NCBI GenBank assembly: GCA_002315195.1
Contig: DCGD01000102.1
Coordinates: forward strand, 1-12,747
Reading direction: 5' to 3'
DNA: 12,747 nt
DNA from: Prevotellaceae bacterium UBA1787
GTDB lineage: Bacteria; Bacteroidota; Bacteroidia; Bacteroidales; Bacteroidaceae
Positions 1 through 7,098 of this stretch are shown one piece after another. The first letter of the stretch is position 1, and every line of letters starts with the position of its first letter. Under the pieces are notes generated by a model. The model was given only the letters and a program-made list of their open reading frames with translations. It did no database searches and was not told where the DNA came from. The translations under genes and the position numbers were made by a program.

Positions 1-746
1 TCATGCACATCAGTCTGAAAGGCAAACGCGCTATCTACAAGAGCGAGATGATGATGCTGGAGATGCTGGCTCAGTGCAACTGGGAACGTCCTCTGTACGT
101 AGCCATTACCGTAGGTAAGGACAATTATGGCAATCTGGGCAATAATTTCGTACAGGAAGGTCTGGTAAACCGTATCACTCCCTTTGACACCAAGCAGAGT
201 GGCAAAACGGTGGATACAGAAAAGATGTATGACAACCTGATGCATAAGTTCAAGCTGGGAGGCATCGACAGACCGGGTATCTACCTGGACGAAACCACCA
301 TACGCATGTGCTACACGCATCGCAGGATGTACAGCATGCTGGCCCAGGCGCTGCTTGAACAAGGAGACAAGAAACGCGCACTTGAAGTGGTCAATTATGC
401 GGACCGAATGATACCTGATGCCAATGTTCCATATGCGGACAATCTGGGAGGCAGCATTGAAATCGCCACCACCATGATTGAATGTGGCGAGAAGAAGAAA
501 GGAGAGGAGATTTTGCGCAAATTGGCCGAGTCTTCTAAACAATACCTCGATTGGTACCTTTCTTTCTCAAGAGAACATGCAACTGCCAACCAAAGATCTT
601 GCAGAGAACATTTTTACGATTTCTACCAGGCAGTTATGGAACTGCAGAAAGCAAAGGTGAAGGATGGAGACAAACTGTTCGAGACGGTTGAAATGTATTT
701 TTCCGAATTGATGAACAAGGGAGTCAACATTGGCTTTGGAAAGTAA
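1..746 (+). CDS. DUF2723 / glycosyltransferase family 117 protein, C-terminal part (5' end outside window)
   Basis: This is the last ~247 codons of a gene that enters the window from the left; the in-frame ATG at 3 is probably internal. The segment near the start containing NWERPLYVAITVG, followed by NNFVQEGLVNRITPF, matches what I know of the extracytoplasmic C-terminal region of Bacteroidota DUF2723 proteins. These are large multi-spanning membrane proteins, classed as GT117 and related in layout to protein O-mannosyltransferases. The catalytic membrane half is not visible. Residues ~108-180 (YSMLAQALLEQGDKKRALEVVNYA and the stretch containing ECGEKKKGEEILRKL) read like helical TPR-type repeats. 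The stop TAA (744-746) overlaps the start of the next gene as TAATG, so the two are probably translationally coupled. The substrate is unknown; a role in envelope or protein glycosylation is inferred from the family only. Confidence 0.85.
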   Translation, partial: MHISLKGKRAIYKSEMMMLEMLAQCNWERPLYVAITVGKDNYGNLGNNFVQEGLVNRITPFDTKQSGKTVDTEKMYDNLMHKFKLGGIDRPGIYLDETTIRMCYTHRRMYSMLAQALLEQGDKKRALEVVNYADRMIPDANVPYADNLGGSIEIATTMIECGEKKKGEEILRKLAESSKQYLDWYLSFSREHATANQRSCREHFYDFYQAVMELQKAKVKDGDKLFETVEMYFSELMNKGVNIGFGK

Positions 747-1357
747 TGATCATTGAACAACCTTCAATTTGGCTCCGGTGGATTTATCCAGACGCCTTGT
801 GGCGAATGGATGAAAATGAAAAGGTTGTATATTTGACTTTCGACGACGGACCCATTCCGGAAGCCACGCCTTTTGTACTTGACACTTTGGACAAGTACGG
901 CATCAAGGCCACTTTCTTCATGGTGGGTGACAATGTGAGAAAACACCCTGATATATTTGATATGGTTGTCGCACGCGGGCATCGCGTGGGCAACCATACT
1001 TTTAATCACATGGGAGGGCTTCTGCATAGCATAAGAGGTTACCTGAACAATGTGGAGAAAGCGGATGCGTTCCTGCATACGAACTTGATTCGACCGCCTT
1101 ACGGATGGATGAAATGGGAACAATACTTCTTTTTGAGACGCCACTACCAACTAGTGATGTGGGACCTCGTGACACGCGACTATAGCAAGTGCGTCAACGC
1201 CGATGATGTTTTCAACAATGTCCGCAGGTTTGCACGCAATGGTTCCATTATTACGTTTCATGATTCAATCAAGAGCATTGACAAATTGAAGACTGCCTTG
1301 CCGCGGTCCATTGAATGGCTGCTATCGCAAGGCTATCGTTTCAACACCATACCTTAG
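746..1357 (+). CDS. Polysaccharide deacetylase family protein (NodB homology domain, carbohydrate esterase 4)
   Basis: A 203-residue protein that is almost entirely one NodB domain. All the signature motifs are present: TFDDGP at 31-36 (catalytic base and metal-binding Asp), HTFNH at 84-88 (the two metal-binding His), RPPYG at 116-120, WD at 139-140, and FHDS at 171-174 (the catalytic-His region). Such enzymes remove N-acetyl groups from amino sugars in peptidoglycan, chitin-like or capsule/LPS glycans, using a divalent metal. There is no signal peptide and no clear membrane helix; the N-terminus carries only an aromatic stretch (IWLRWIYPDALW). Localisation is therefore uncertain and may be cytoplasmic, acting on a glycan or glycolipid precursor. 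It starts inside the stop codon of the upstream DUF2723 gene (TAATG), which links it to the same glycan pathway. The actual substrate cannot be read from the sequence. Confidence 0.9.
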   Translation: MIIEQPSIWLRWIYPDALWRMDENEKVVYLTFDDGPIPEATPFVLDTLDKYGIKATFFMVGDNVRKHPDIFDMVVARGHRVGNHTFNHMGGLLHSIRGYLNNVEKADAFLHTNLIRPPYGWMKWEQYFFLRRHYQLVMWDLVTRDYSKCVNADDVFNNVRRFARNGSIITFHDSIKSIDKLKTALPRSIEWLLSQGYRFNTIP

Positions 1358-1407
1358 CTGTGGAACATACGCTGAGAAATTAATCAATTATTTACACTGA
1401 AAAGCCG

Positions 1408-2190
1408 ATGCAGGACAGACAGAACGACAGAACACGCTATTTCAACGAACTGGCACAAACAAGCGAGAAATATTTTCTACCATACATCGCTTCTTTCAAG
1501 AAACCATATAACGGAATGAGAATTCTTGAAATTGGATGCGGGGATGGAGGCAACCTGTTACCTTTCGCAAGACGCGGATGCAAAGTCGTCGGAGTGGACT
1601 TGTCACCATCACGCATAGCGGTGGCGCGACAACAATTCAAGGCCGAGAAAGCCGAAGGTGAATTCATTGCCTCCGACATCTTCAAAATTACCGAACTGGA
1701 ACATCAGTTTGAACTTATTATTTGCCACGATGTATTGGAACACATCGACGACAAATTTTTGTTCATGCAGAACATCCGCCGATACCTTGCACCTGAAGGG
1801 ATACTTTTCATGTCGTTTCCCGCTTGGCAAATGCCTTTTGGCGGACACCAGCAAATCTGCCACAACCGCCTGCTCTCCCATTTGCCTTTTTTTCATCTTT
1901 TGCCTTGCACTTTGTACAAAGCGGTGCTAAAAGCGGGAAACGAAACAACCGCCACCATCAACGAACTGATGAGCATCAAGCGCACGCGTTGTTCCATTGA
2001 ATGTTTTGAGCGTGTTCGGAAACAAACGCACTTTGAAATCATCCACAGATTGTTTTATTTCATCAACCCTCACTATGAGGTGAAGTTCCACTTGCGCCCG
2101 AGGAAACTTTGGGGTTGGTTGGGTTATATTCCCGTGGCGCGAAATTTTTTCACGACTTCATCTTTTTATGTGCTAAAACCGACAGTTTAG
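1408..2190 (+). CDS. Class I SAM-dependent methyltransferase
   Basis: A 260-residue soluble protein with a Rossmann-type SAM-binding fold. Motif I is LEIGCGDGG (40-48). The acidic residue that binds the ribose of SAM is D64 in VVGVDLS. The stretch CHDVLEHIDD is the usual post-motif II/III region of small-molecule methyltransferases (Methyltransf_11/23 group). The C-terminal third (from about residue 150) is rich in aromatic and basic residues and probably forms the acceptor-binding cap; it also resembles sugar or lipid methyltransferases found beside glycan genes. The gene lies 50 bp after the deacetylase and 25 bp before the serine ammonia-lyase, so it is likely co-transcribed. The acceptor is unknown. 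Methylation of a glycan or lipid is a guess from its neighbours. Confidence 0.85.
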   Translation: MQDRQNDRTRYFNELAQTSEKYFLPYIASFKKPYNGMRILEIGCGDGGNLLPFARRGCKVVGVDLSPSRIAVARQQFKAEKAEGEFIASDIFKITELEHQFELIICHDVLEHIDDKFLFMQNIRRYLAPEGILFMSFPAWQMPFGGHQQICHNRLLSHLPFFHLLPCTLYKAVLKAGNETTATINELMSIKRTRCSIECFERVRKQTHFEIIHRLFYFINPHYEVKFHLRPRKLWGWLGYIPVARNFFTTSSFYVLKPTV

Positions 2191-2215
2191 AAACCAACAT
2201 CTATCATTACAGTCA

Positions 2216-3424
2216 ATGAGAACCATAAAGGAAATTTTCAAAATTGGAAATGGTCCTTCCAGTAGCCACACTATGGGACCAAGTTATGCTTCGGACATTT
2301 TCTTGAAGCACGTACCTGATTGCAGCAAGGTGGTTGTCACTTTGTATGGAAGCCTGGCCGCCACCGGGCGCGGTCACTTGACCGACAAAGCCATACAAAC
2401 CGTCTTCAACAATAACAACGTGGAACTGCAAATCAAGTGGGAACCCAAGACATTTCTTCCATATCATCCCAACGCCATGAGATTCATGGGATATGACAGC
2501 GCAGGTAATCTACTGGATACCTGGACAGCCTACAGCGTTGGCGGTGGAGCGCTGGAAGAAGAAAACCCGAAATTCCTGTCGATGGAAAACGTGGACATTT
2601 ATCCTCATACCACCTTGACGGATATCATGGCTTTTTGCAAGTCCAAGGGATTTAGTTTTTGGGAATACGTGGAAGAATGCGAGGGTAAGGAAATATGGAC
2701 TTATTTGAAAGATGTGTGGAATACCATGAAAGAGGCCATTCGCCACGGTCTCTCCGCGGAAGAGGTTTTGCCGGGTCCTTTGCATCTGAAACGCAAGGCT
2801 GCGACGTTTTACATCAAGTCCAAAGGCATGAAACAATCATTGGAGTCCCAAGGACTGACTTTTGCTTACGCGCTTGCCGTGAGCGAAGAAAATGCCGCGG
2901 GAGGCATCATCGTAACGGCGCCCACATGCGGCAGCTGCGGGACTTTGCCCGCCGTATTGTACCACCTGCAGAACAGCCACACCTTTGCTGACATACGCAT
3001 TCTTCGCGCATTGGCCACCGCGGGACTGTTTGGCAACGTCGTCAAGGAGAACGCCTCCATTTCCGGGGCGGAGGTGGGATGCCAGGGAGAAATCGGCGTG
3101 GCCTGCGCCATGGCCGCCGCGGCTGCCAACCAACTCTTCGGAGGAAGCCTCTCGCAAATTGAGTATGCTGCGGAAATGGCTTTGGAGCATCATTTGGGAA
3201 TGACATGCGACCCTATTTGCGGAATGGTTCAAATACCTTGTATTGAACGTAACGCTTACGCCGCTCAAAGGGCCTTGAACTCCAATCTTTTCGCCTCGTT
3301 TACGGATGGTTTCCACTCCGTTTCGTTTGACCATGTCGTGGAAGTCATGAGGCAGACTGGACATGACTTGCCTTCACTCTACAAGGAAACAAGCGAAGGG
3401 GGACTCGCCAAGGCTTTCCACTGA
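2216..3424 (+). CDS. sdaA: L-serine ammonia-lyase (iron-sulfur dependent, single chain)
   Basis: Converts L-serine to pyruvate and ammonia with a [4Fe-4S] cluster. The 402-residue protein has the beta-type domain first (GPSSSHTMGP at 13-22, the hallmark substrate loop) and the alpha-type domain second (TAPTCGSCGTLPA around 235-247), fused as in E. coli SdaA but about 50 residues shorter. Cysteines C289 (GCQGE), C331 (MTCDP) and C342 (IPC) are spaced 42 and 11 residues apart. That is the same spacing as the three cluster ligands known in the Legionella enzyme (343, 385, 396), so they are very probably the ligands here. C335 (PICG) is also conserved-looking. The chain ends ...AKAFH without the terminal Cys that caps the cluster in the Legionella protein. 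It is the last gene of the left cluster and runs into a strong hairpin. Confidence 0.95.
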   Translation: MRTIKEIFKIGNGPSSSHTMGPSYASDIFLKHVPDCSKVVVTLYGSLAATGRGHLTDKAIQTVFNNNNVELQIKWEPKTFLPYHPNAMRFMGYDSAGNLLDTWTAYSVGGGALEEENPKFLSMENVDIYPHTTLTDIMAFCKSKGFSFWEYVEECEGKEIWTYLKDVWNTMKEAIRHGLSAEEVLPGPLHLKRKAATFYIKSKGMKQSLESQGLTFAYALAVSEENAAGGIIVTAPTCGSCGTLPAVLYHLQNSHTFADIRILRALATAGLFGNVVKENASISGAEVGCQGEIGVACAMAAAAANQLFGGSLSQIEYAAEMALEHHLGMTCDPICGMVQIPCIERNAYAAQRALNSNLFASFTDGFHSVSFDHVVEVMRQTGHDLPSLYKETSEGGLAKAFH

Positions 3425-3437
3425 ACAAGGAATTCAA

Positions 3438-3483
3438 ACGACCAAAAAGTTCCGCTTGGTATCAAGCGGAACTTTTTGGTCGT
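3438..3483. terminator. Bidirectional hairpin terminator between sdaA and the DUF1080 gene
   Basis: A perfect inverted repeat. The left arm is 3438-3458 and the right arm 3463-3483, giving 21 base pairs around a GTAT tetraloop (3459-3462). Each arm holds a run of five A's or T's (CAAAAAG / CTTTTTG), so a U-tract lies within the 3' arm whichever strand is transcribed. It lies 14 bp after the sdaA stop and 20 bp after the stop of the convergent DUF1080 gene, the place expected for a shared terminator. Confidence 0.85.
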
Positions 3484-3502
3484 CAGGGTCAATGGGTGCG
3501 AA

Positions 3503-4276
3503 TTACATTGGACGTATCCAAATATTACGGAAACTGATGGGTTCACTTGGATCTCCGTGCATTTGCAGCGAGATGGGACCCTCGCCATGCTTAATAACCT
3601 TTGGTATGCCTATGTATTCGGTCGTACCAAGAATTTCCGTATTGTTTTGAACAACAACGCCATTGTGAAGTATGGTCACGCGGGGACGGTAGAGATATGT
3701 TCCGTCTTCATTGAAGATGGGGGCAGTGTAGATGATGTCATAGACGTTCCACTCGCCCGGTTTGCGCATGGCGTTTACCAATGGTGCCGACTGCTTGTAA
3801 AGAGAACCGGCTGAACCGTTGGCATAAGTCTCGTTTTTATAGTTGTCCAACACCTGCACTTCATATATGCCCTGAAGAAAGACACCGCTGTTTCCGCGTG
3901 CCTGGCCGCTTCCGCTGATGTTGGTCGGAACGCACCATTCAAGGTGAAGTTGGAAGCTGTTGAATTTCTGCTTGGTCTGGATGCTGCCGCGTTTCTTGTC
4001 TACTGTCACCACGCCGTCATGTACGCTCCAACCTGCGGCACCTCCTTTTTCATCCTCCCATTGTGAGAGGTCTTTGCCATCAAACAAGACGATGGCGTCG
4101 GAAGGAGCCGAGTTTGTTTTTATGTTGCCCGGAGTGACCACCTTGGGTTGCGGTGTCCAAAATTCTGTCATGCCGGGTCGCATTGCTTCTGGTTCGGGGT
4201 ACTTTTTCTCTTGCGCATTTACCGACGCGCTTGCCAACGCCATCAGCGAAAGGCTCATAATCATGATTTTATTCAT
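3503..4276 (-). CDS. Secreted DUF1080 / 3-keto-disaccharide hydrolase family protein
   Basis: A 257-residue exported protein with one concanavalin-like jelly-roll domain (PF06439). I chose the ATG at 4276 (MNKIMIMS...), because the longer reading frame begins with a TTG at 4288 and the ATG gives a clean Sec signal peptide ending SASVNA, with cleavage near A21|Q22. Family marks are LFDGKDLSQW (64-73) and GNSGVFLQGIYEVQVLD (128-144), with a conserved tail reading PISLQMHG...RNIWIRP. Some members hydrolyse 3-keto-glucosides made by partner dehydrogenases; many others are uncharacterised. No oxidoreductase or SusCD pair is visible nearby to fix a substrate. It is a single-gene unit, ending at the shared hairpin and starting downstream of a good -7 box. 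Confidence 0.9.
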   Translation of the reverse strand: MNKIMIMSLSLMALASASVNAQEKKYPEPEAMRPGMTEFWTPQPKVVTPGNIKTNSAPSDAIVLFDGKDLSQWEDEKGGAAGWSVHDGVVTVDKKRGSIQTKQKFNSFQLHLEWCVPTNISGSGQARGNSGVFLQGIYEVQVLDNYKNETYANGSAGSLYKQSAPLVNAMRKPGEWNVYDIIYTAPIFNEDGTYLYRPRVTILHNGVVVQNNTEILGTTEYIGIPKVIKHGEGPISLQMHGDPSEPISFRNIWIRPM

Positions 4277-4317
4277 TGCTGCTGTCAATTAAGTTTGGTT
4301 GTGTTAAATTTTGAGTG

Positions 4318-4325
4318 CAAAACTA
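4318..4325 (-). promoter_or_regulatory. -7 promoter box (TAGTTTTG) upstream of the DUF1080 gene
   Basis: On the - strand TAGTTTTG followed by CA matches the Bacteroidota consensus TAnnTTTG. It lies about 42 bases before the ATG at 4276. I see no convincing TTTG -33 element at the expected distance. Confidence 0.45.
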
Positions 4326-4417
4326 ATCATTTTTAGGCAATGTGGCTCGTTCTTCAATCATTTTCTAAAAGGAATTTGCGAATAATCACACAGACTGTCT
4401 ATTTTTCCCACAATCAA

Positions 4418-4448
4418 TTGGTCATAATGTTTATTTTAGTTACTTTTA
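4418..4448 (+). promoter_or_regulatory. Possible weak promoter upstream of the beta-lactamase-like gene
   Basis: TTGG at 4418-4421 and TACTTTTA at 4441-4448 are separated by 19 bp, which fits the spacing of Bacteroidota -33/-7 elements, but the -7 lacks the final G and the -33 the first T. The box ends 24 bp before the ATG at 4473, in an AT-rich stretch. Confidence 0.3.
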
Positions 4449-4472
4449 CAACCTATTTAATACATATTTCCC

Positions 4473-5633
4473 ATGAAAGCCAAAAATTTATTTTCATTGT
4501 TGTTATTTGTAGTGGTTTTGTTTTCCGTTCATACGGCTTTTGCTCAAAAAGACGTGGCGACGTTTGAAGCTGAAATGGAACAAATCAAGGAAGACCTACA
4601 TGTGGTCGGCGTTTATGTCGCCGTGGCAAAGGACAACAAAATTGTATATAGCAAAGGTTTTGGTGAAAAGAACTTGCAGTCGGGAGAAAGACTGGAAGAC
4701 AGCACCCTTTTCCGCATTGCCTCCATTTCCAAATCTTTCACGGCAACGGCCATCATGCAGCTGATTGAACAAGGGAAACTGACACTCGATACCGATGTCA
4801 GCGACATTGTGGGATTTCCCATCCGCAATCCCAAATTCCCGGACATTCCCATCACCATCGAGATGCTGCTTTCACACACAAGCAGTCTGAACGACAGCCA
4901 GGAAAACATACCTGACTTTGACGCCATCAATCAGGAAAAGAACCCCGATTGGGAAAAAAACTACCAAGATTACAAGCCGGGAAAGGGAGGAGGCTATACC
5001 TACTGTGGCATGAACTATTCCATTTTGGGTATGTGCATTGAAAAACTCAGCGGTGAAAGATTCGACAATTACATCAAGCACCACATTCTGCAACCGCTGG
5101 ACTTGCACGGCAGCTACTGCTGCGATTCGCTTGAACGCTCCAATTTCGCTTCACTTTACACTTTCAGGGACAACAAATACGTGGAAAGGGAAGAGGCCTA
5201 TACACATATCAGCGTATTGGATGAATATCAACTGGGCATCCACACAAGGAGATTCTCACCGGGGGCCGGCATGAAGATTTCCATTCCTGACTTGGCCAAA
5301 TACATGCTGATGCACATGAACTATGGCAAATCTCCCTTGAATGGAGCGCGCATCATAAGTGAAGAAAGTTCCAAAAACATGCAGTCAGACCACTCGTTCG
5401 GACGTAAGGTGGGTTTTGGCTTGCAGAAAAGCAGTTTCTACATTCCGGAAGTATGGCTTGTGGGGCACACGGGCGGAGCTTACGGACTGAGCAGTGCCAT
5501 GTTCTTTGACCCGGTGAAAAAATTCGGTTTCGTAATGGCTTGCAACGGTTCCATGCCGGTGGCCAAAGGTGCGGATTCTATTTTGAAACGGGTGCTTTCG
5601 GCCATGTACCACGCTTTCGTCGCGACGGAATAG
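4473..5633 (+). CDS. Secreted serine hydrolase, class C beta-lactamase / PBP-like family (S12)
   Basis: A 386-residue protein with a Sec signal peptide (hydrophobic LLLFVVVLFSV core; cleavage probably at A24|Q25, TAFA|QK). The active-site SxxK motif is SISK at 84-87, with S84 the nucleophile and K87 the base. The third motif is HTG at 332-334 (VGHTGG), as in many S12 esterases and peptidases. The second motif, usually Y-x-N, reads Y177-C178-G179 followed by MNYSILG, so the Asn is replaced by Gly. The replacement suggests a D-aminopeptidase, esterase or other serine hydrolase rather than a true AmpC beta-lactamase. Predicted location is the periplasm; a Cys at a lipoprotein position is absent, so it is not an obvious lipoprotein. 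It stands alone, divergent from the DUF1080 gene. The substrate is unknown. Confidence 0.88.
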   Translation: MKAKNLFSLLLFVVVLFSVHTAFAQKDVATFEAEMEQIKEDLHVVGVYVAVAKDNKIVYSKGFGEKNLQSGERLEDSTLFRIASISKSFTATAIMQLIEQGKLTLDTDVSDIVGFPIRNPKFPDIPITIEMLLSHTSSLNDSQENIPDFDAINQEKNPDWEKNYQDYKPGKGGGYTYCGMNYSILGMCIEKLSGERFDNYIKHHILQPLDLHGSYCCDSLERSNFASLYTFRDNKYVEREEAYTHISVLDEYQLGIHTRRFSPGAGMKISIPDLAKYMLMHMNYGKSPLNGARIISEESSKNMQSDHSFGRKVGFGLQKSSFYIPEVWLVGHTGGAYGLSSAMFFDPVKKFGFVMACNGSMPVAKGADSILKRVLSAMYHAFVATE

Positions 5634-5757
5634 CCGCAACATTGCTTTGACACCTCATACGATGTTAAGACAATAAAGCAAAGGGCATTGAGGAGCGGAA
5701 ACAACCCATCGCTTGGGCGAAATACAACTGTATCTGCGCTATGCGCGAAAAAACGGT

Positions 5758-6519
5758 CTATTTGAAGATTCTATCAAATATGCTTTTGCTTTCCTCTTCC
5801 TCTCCGTTATCATCGCCACTTGTACCGTTCTCTTCTGCATCGGACGCAGGCGCATCATCCCCAAATCCGAACATATCCTTAATGCTTCCAAAAAAGTCCG
5901 ACACGTCGTTGCGCCTGTTACGCTGCCATTGCAGCACCATGTCCTTAAGATCCTCCTTGGAAAACAAACTGAATACGTTGTTGACCAAGCCTATGGTGAC
6001 GATGTGTTTCTTGTCCTGAAACTCTATTTTGCCAATGGAACAAAGCCAATAATTGTCCACTTCGAGTTGTTGACCGATGATGGATTTTGTTATCTCGTCA
6101 AAAATCATGCCACCGAAAAAAGCGACACCCGAATTCAAACCCATAGAATCGCGCAATTCATCCACAACGCCACTGATTTCATGCCGTATGACCCGCTCGT
6201 GTTTGACTTTGTCTGGATTGGTGGATACCAAGAACAACATGATGACGATGATGACACCCAGCCATATCTTGGTCTTCATTGATGAAGCGTTTCCATTGCT
6301 TTTGGAAACAGACTCGACTGGACTTTGCAACTTGGATGGGACTTTTATTTCCTCATAGACGGTTTGCTGACGCGCCCCACAGTTGGGACAGATTTCCGTC
6401 TCGGCAGGGAGCGGTTTGCCGCAATCATGACACTTTACCACAGGGGCGCCACAATGAGGGCAGTTCTTGGCGGTATCGGACAGCAGCCCGCCACATTCCA
6501 TACATTTTGTTAATGCCAT
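5758..6519 (-). CDS. Double zinc-ribbon membrane protein of unknown function
   Basis: A 253-residue protein. The N-terminus has two zinc ribbons in tandem: C6-x2-C9 with C20-x2-C23, and C30-x2-C33 with C44-x2-C47 (each pair ending CPHCG or CPNCG). A polar linker (about 50-81) precedes one membrane helix at about 84-99 (IWLGVIIVIMLFLV), followed at once by STNPDK. The remaining part (about 102-215) is a globular region resembling, by layout only, DUF4359-type proteins in which a helix and NP motif precede a small domain. The last ~40 residues are strongly acidic (DDAPASDAEENG, GEEEESK). With the ribbons in the cytoplasm, the C-terminal domain would be periplasmic. The start is the first ATG and has a perfect -7 box 15-20 bases upstream of the likely leader. 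Function not recognised. Confidence 0.8.
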   Translation of the reverse strand: MALTKCMECGGLLSDTAKNCPHCGAPVVKCHDCGKPLPAETEICPNCGARQQTVYEEIKVPSKLQSPVESVSKSNGNASSMKTKIWLGVIIVIMLFLVSTNPDKVKHERVIRHEISGVVDELRDSMGLNSGVAFFGGMIFDEITKSIIGQQLEVDNYWLCSIGKIEFQDKKHIVTIGLVNNVFSLFSKEDLKDMVLQWQRNRRNDVSDFFGSIKDMFGFGDDAPASDAEENGTSGDDNGEEEESKSIFDRIFK

Positions 6520-6541
6520 ATTTATTTTTTGTTAATCGTTG

Positions 6542-6549
6542 CAAAGGTA
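6542..6549 (-). promoter_or_regulatory. -7 promoter box (TACCTTTG) upstream of the zinc-ribbon gene
   Basis: On the - strand TACCTTTG followed by CA is an exact match to TAnnTTTG, 22 bases before the ATG at 6519. No TTTG at the usual -33 distance is evident. Its presence suggests the zinc-ribbon gene is transcribed separately from folK upstream. Confidence 0.5.
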
Positions 6550-6603
6550 ACACAAACCATGTTATCATGACGTATTTGAAATCTTAAAAAAAACAAGAAA
6601 GTG

Positions 6604-7083
6604 TCATGAAATGTTGTCAAGCATACATTCATGGTACAACTGATGAATGGTTTTATGCATGCATGGATGAACAAAGTCTGCCGCGATTTGGTCAAGCGGT
6701 TGCAGCACGAATGTACGCAGATGCAACTTGGGGTGGGGGATTTCAAGCAGGGGATGCTTGATGATGGCTTGGTCGTAAAACAGGATGTCTATATCGATGC
6801 ACCGGTCAGCGTAATTTCCTTCGGTGGATTTCTCCTGCCTCCCCATCCGCCTTTCTATTTCCTGAGTCTTGGACCATAAGTCCATAGGCGGCAATTTCGT
6901 TTCCATAATCAAAGCCGCATTGAGAAAAGCATGGCACGATGCAAAGCCCCATGGCTTCGTCTCGAAATAATCAGAACACTTGAACAGAGTCCCGACGCTC
7001 TGTTCAAGTAGTTCTATGGCTTTTTTAAGATAATCTTCCCTGCAACCGAGGTTGGAGCCGATGCTCAAGTATGCCTTTGCCAA
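6604..7083 (-). CDS. folK: 2-amino-4-hydroxy-6-hydroxymethyldihydropteridine pyrophosphokinase (HPPK)
   Basis: Transfers pyrophosphate from ATP to 6-hydroxymethyl-7,8-dihydropterin in folate synthesis; cytoplasmic. The 159-residue length is normal for a stand-alone HPPK. Visible motifs are the N-terminal SIGSNLG (7-13), FETKPWG (40-46) and FLNAAL (53-58) for pterin binding, ERRMGR (77-82), and DRCIDIDIL (93-101), where D97 and D99 match the two Mg-binding aspartates of the E. coli enzyme. PHP at 116-118 and RTFVLQPL (123-130) complete the signature. The start lies 15 bp after the queA stop, so it is the last gene of the ftsX–uppP–truB–queA operon. A run of eight T's follows on its strand (6593-6586) but without a clear hairpin. 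Confidence 0.95.
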   Translation of the reverse strand: MAKAYLSIGSNLGCREDYLKKAIELLEQSVGTLFKCSDYFETKPWGFASCHAFLNAALIMETKLPPMDLWSKTQEIERRMGRQEKSTEGNYADRCIDIDILFYDQAIIKHPLLEIPHPKLHLRTFVLQPLDQIAADFVHPCMHKTIHQLYHECMLDNIS

Positions 7084-7098
7084 AGTTTCGGTGTTTTG

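Noticed and set aside
2837..3364. 175-codon open frame on the - strand inside sdaA
   Set aside because: Antisense to the iron-sulfur domain of the serine ammonia-lyase; low-complexity Ala/Gly content from the GC-rich codons of sdaA.
5705..5717. Small CCCA/TGGG hairpin between the beta-lactamase-like and zinc-ribbon genes
   Set aside because: Only four pairs and a weak T-rich tail; not enough to call a terminator.
5713..6282. 189-codon open frame on the + strand opposite the zinc-ribbon gene
   Set aside because: It lies antisense to a gene with clear CxxC ribbons, and its translation has no recognisable domain; a shadow frame.
6586..6593. T-run on the - strand after folK as a terminator
   Set aside because: Eight T's follow the folK stop, but I find no stable GC-rich stem in front of them.
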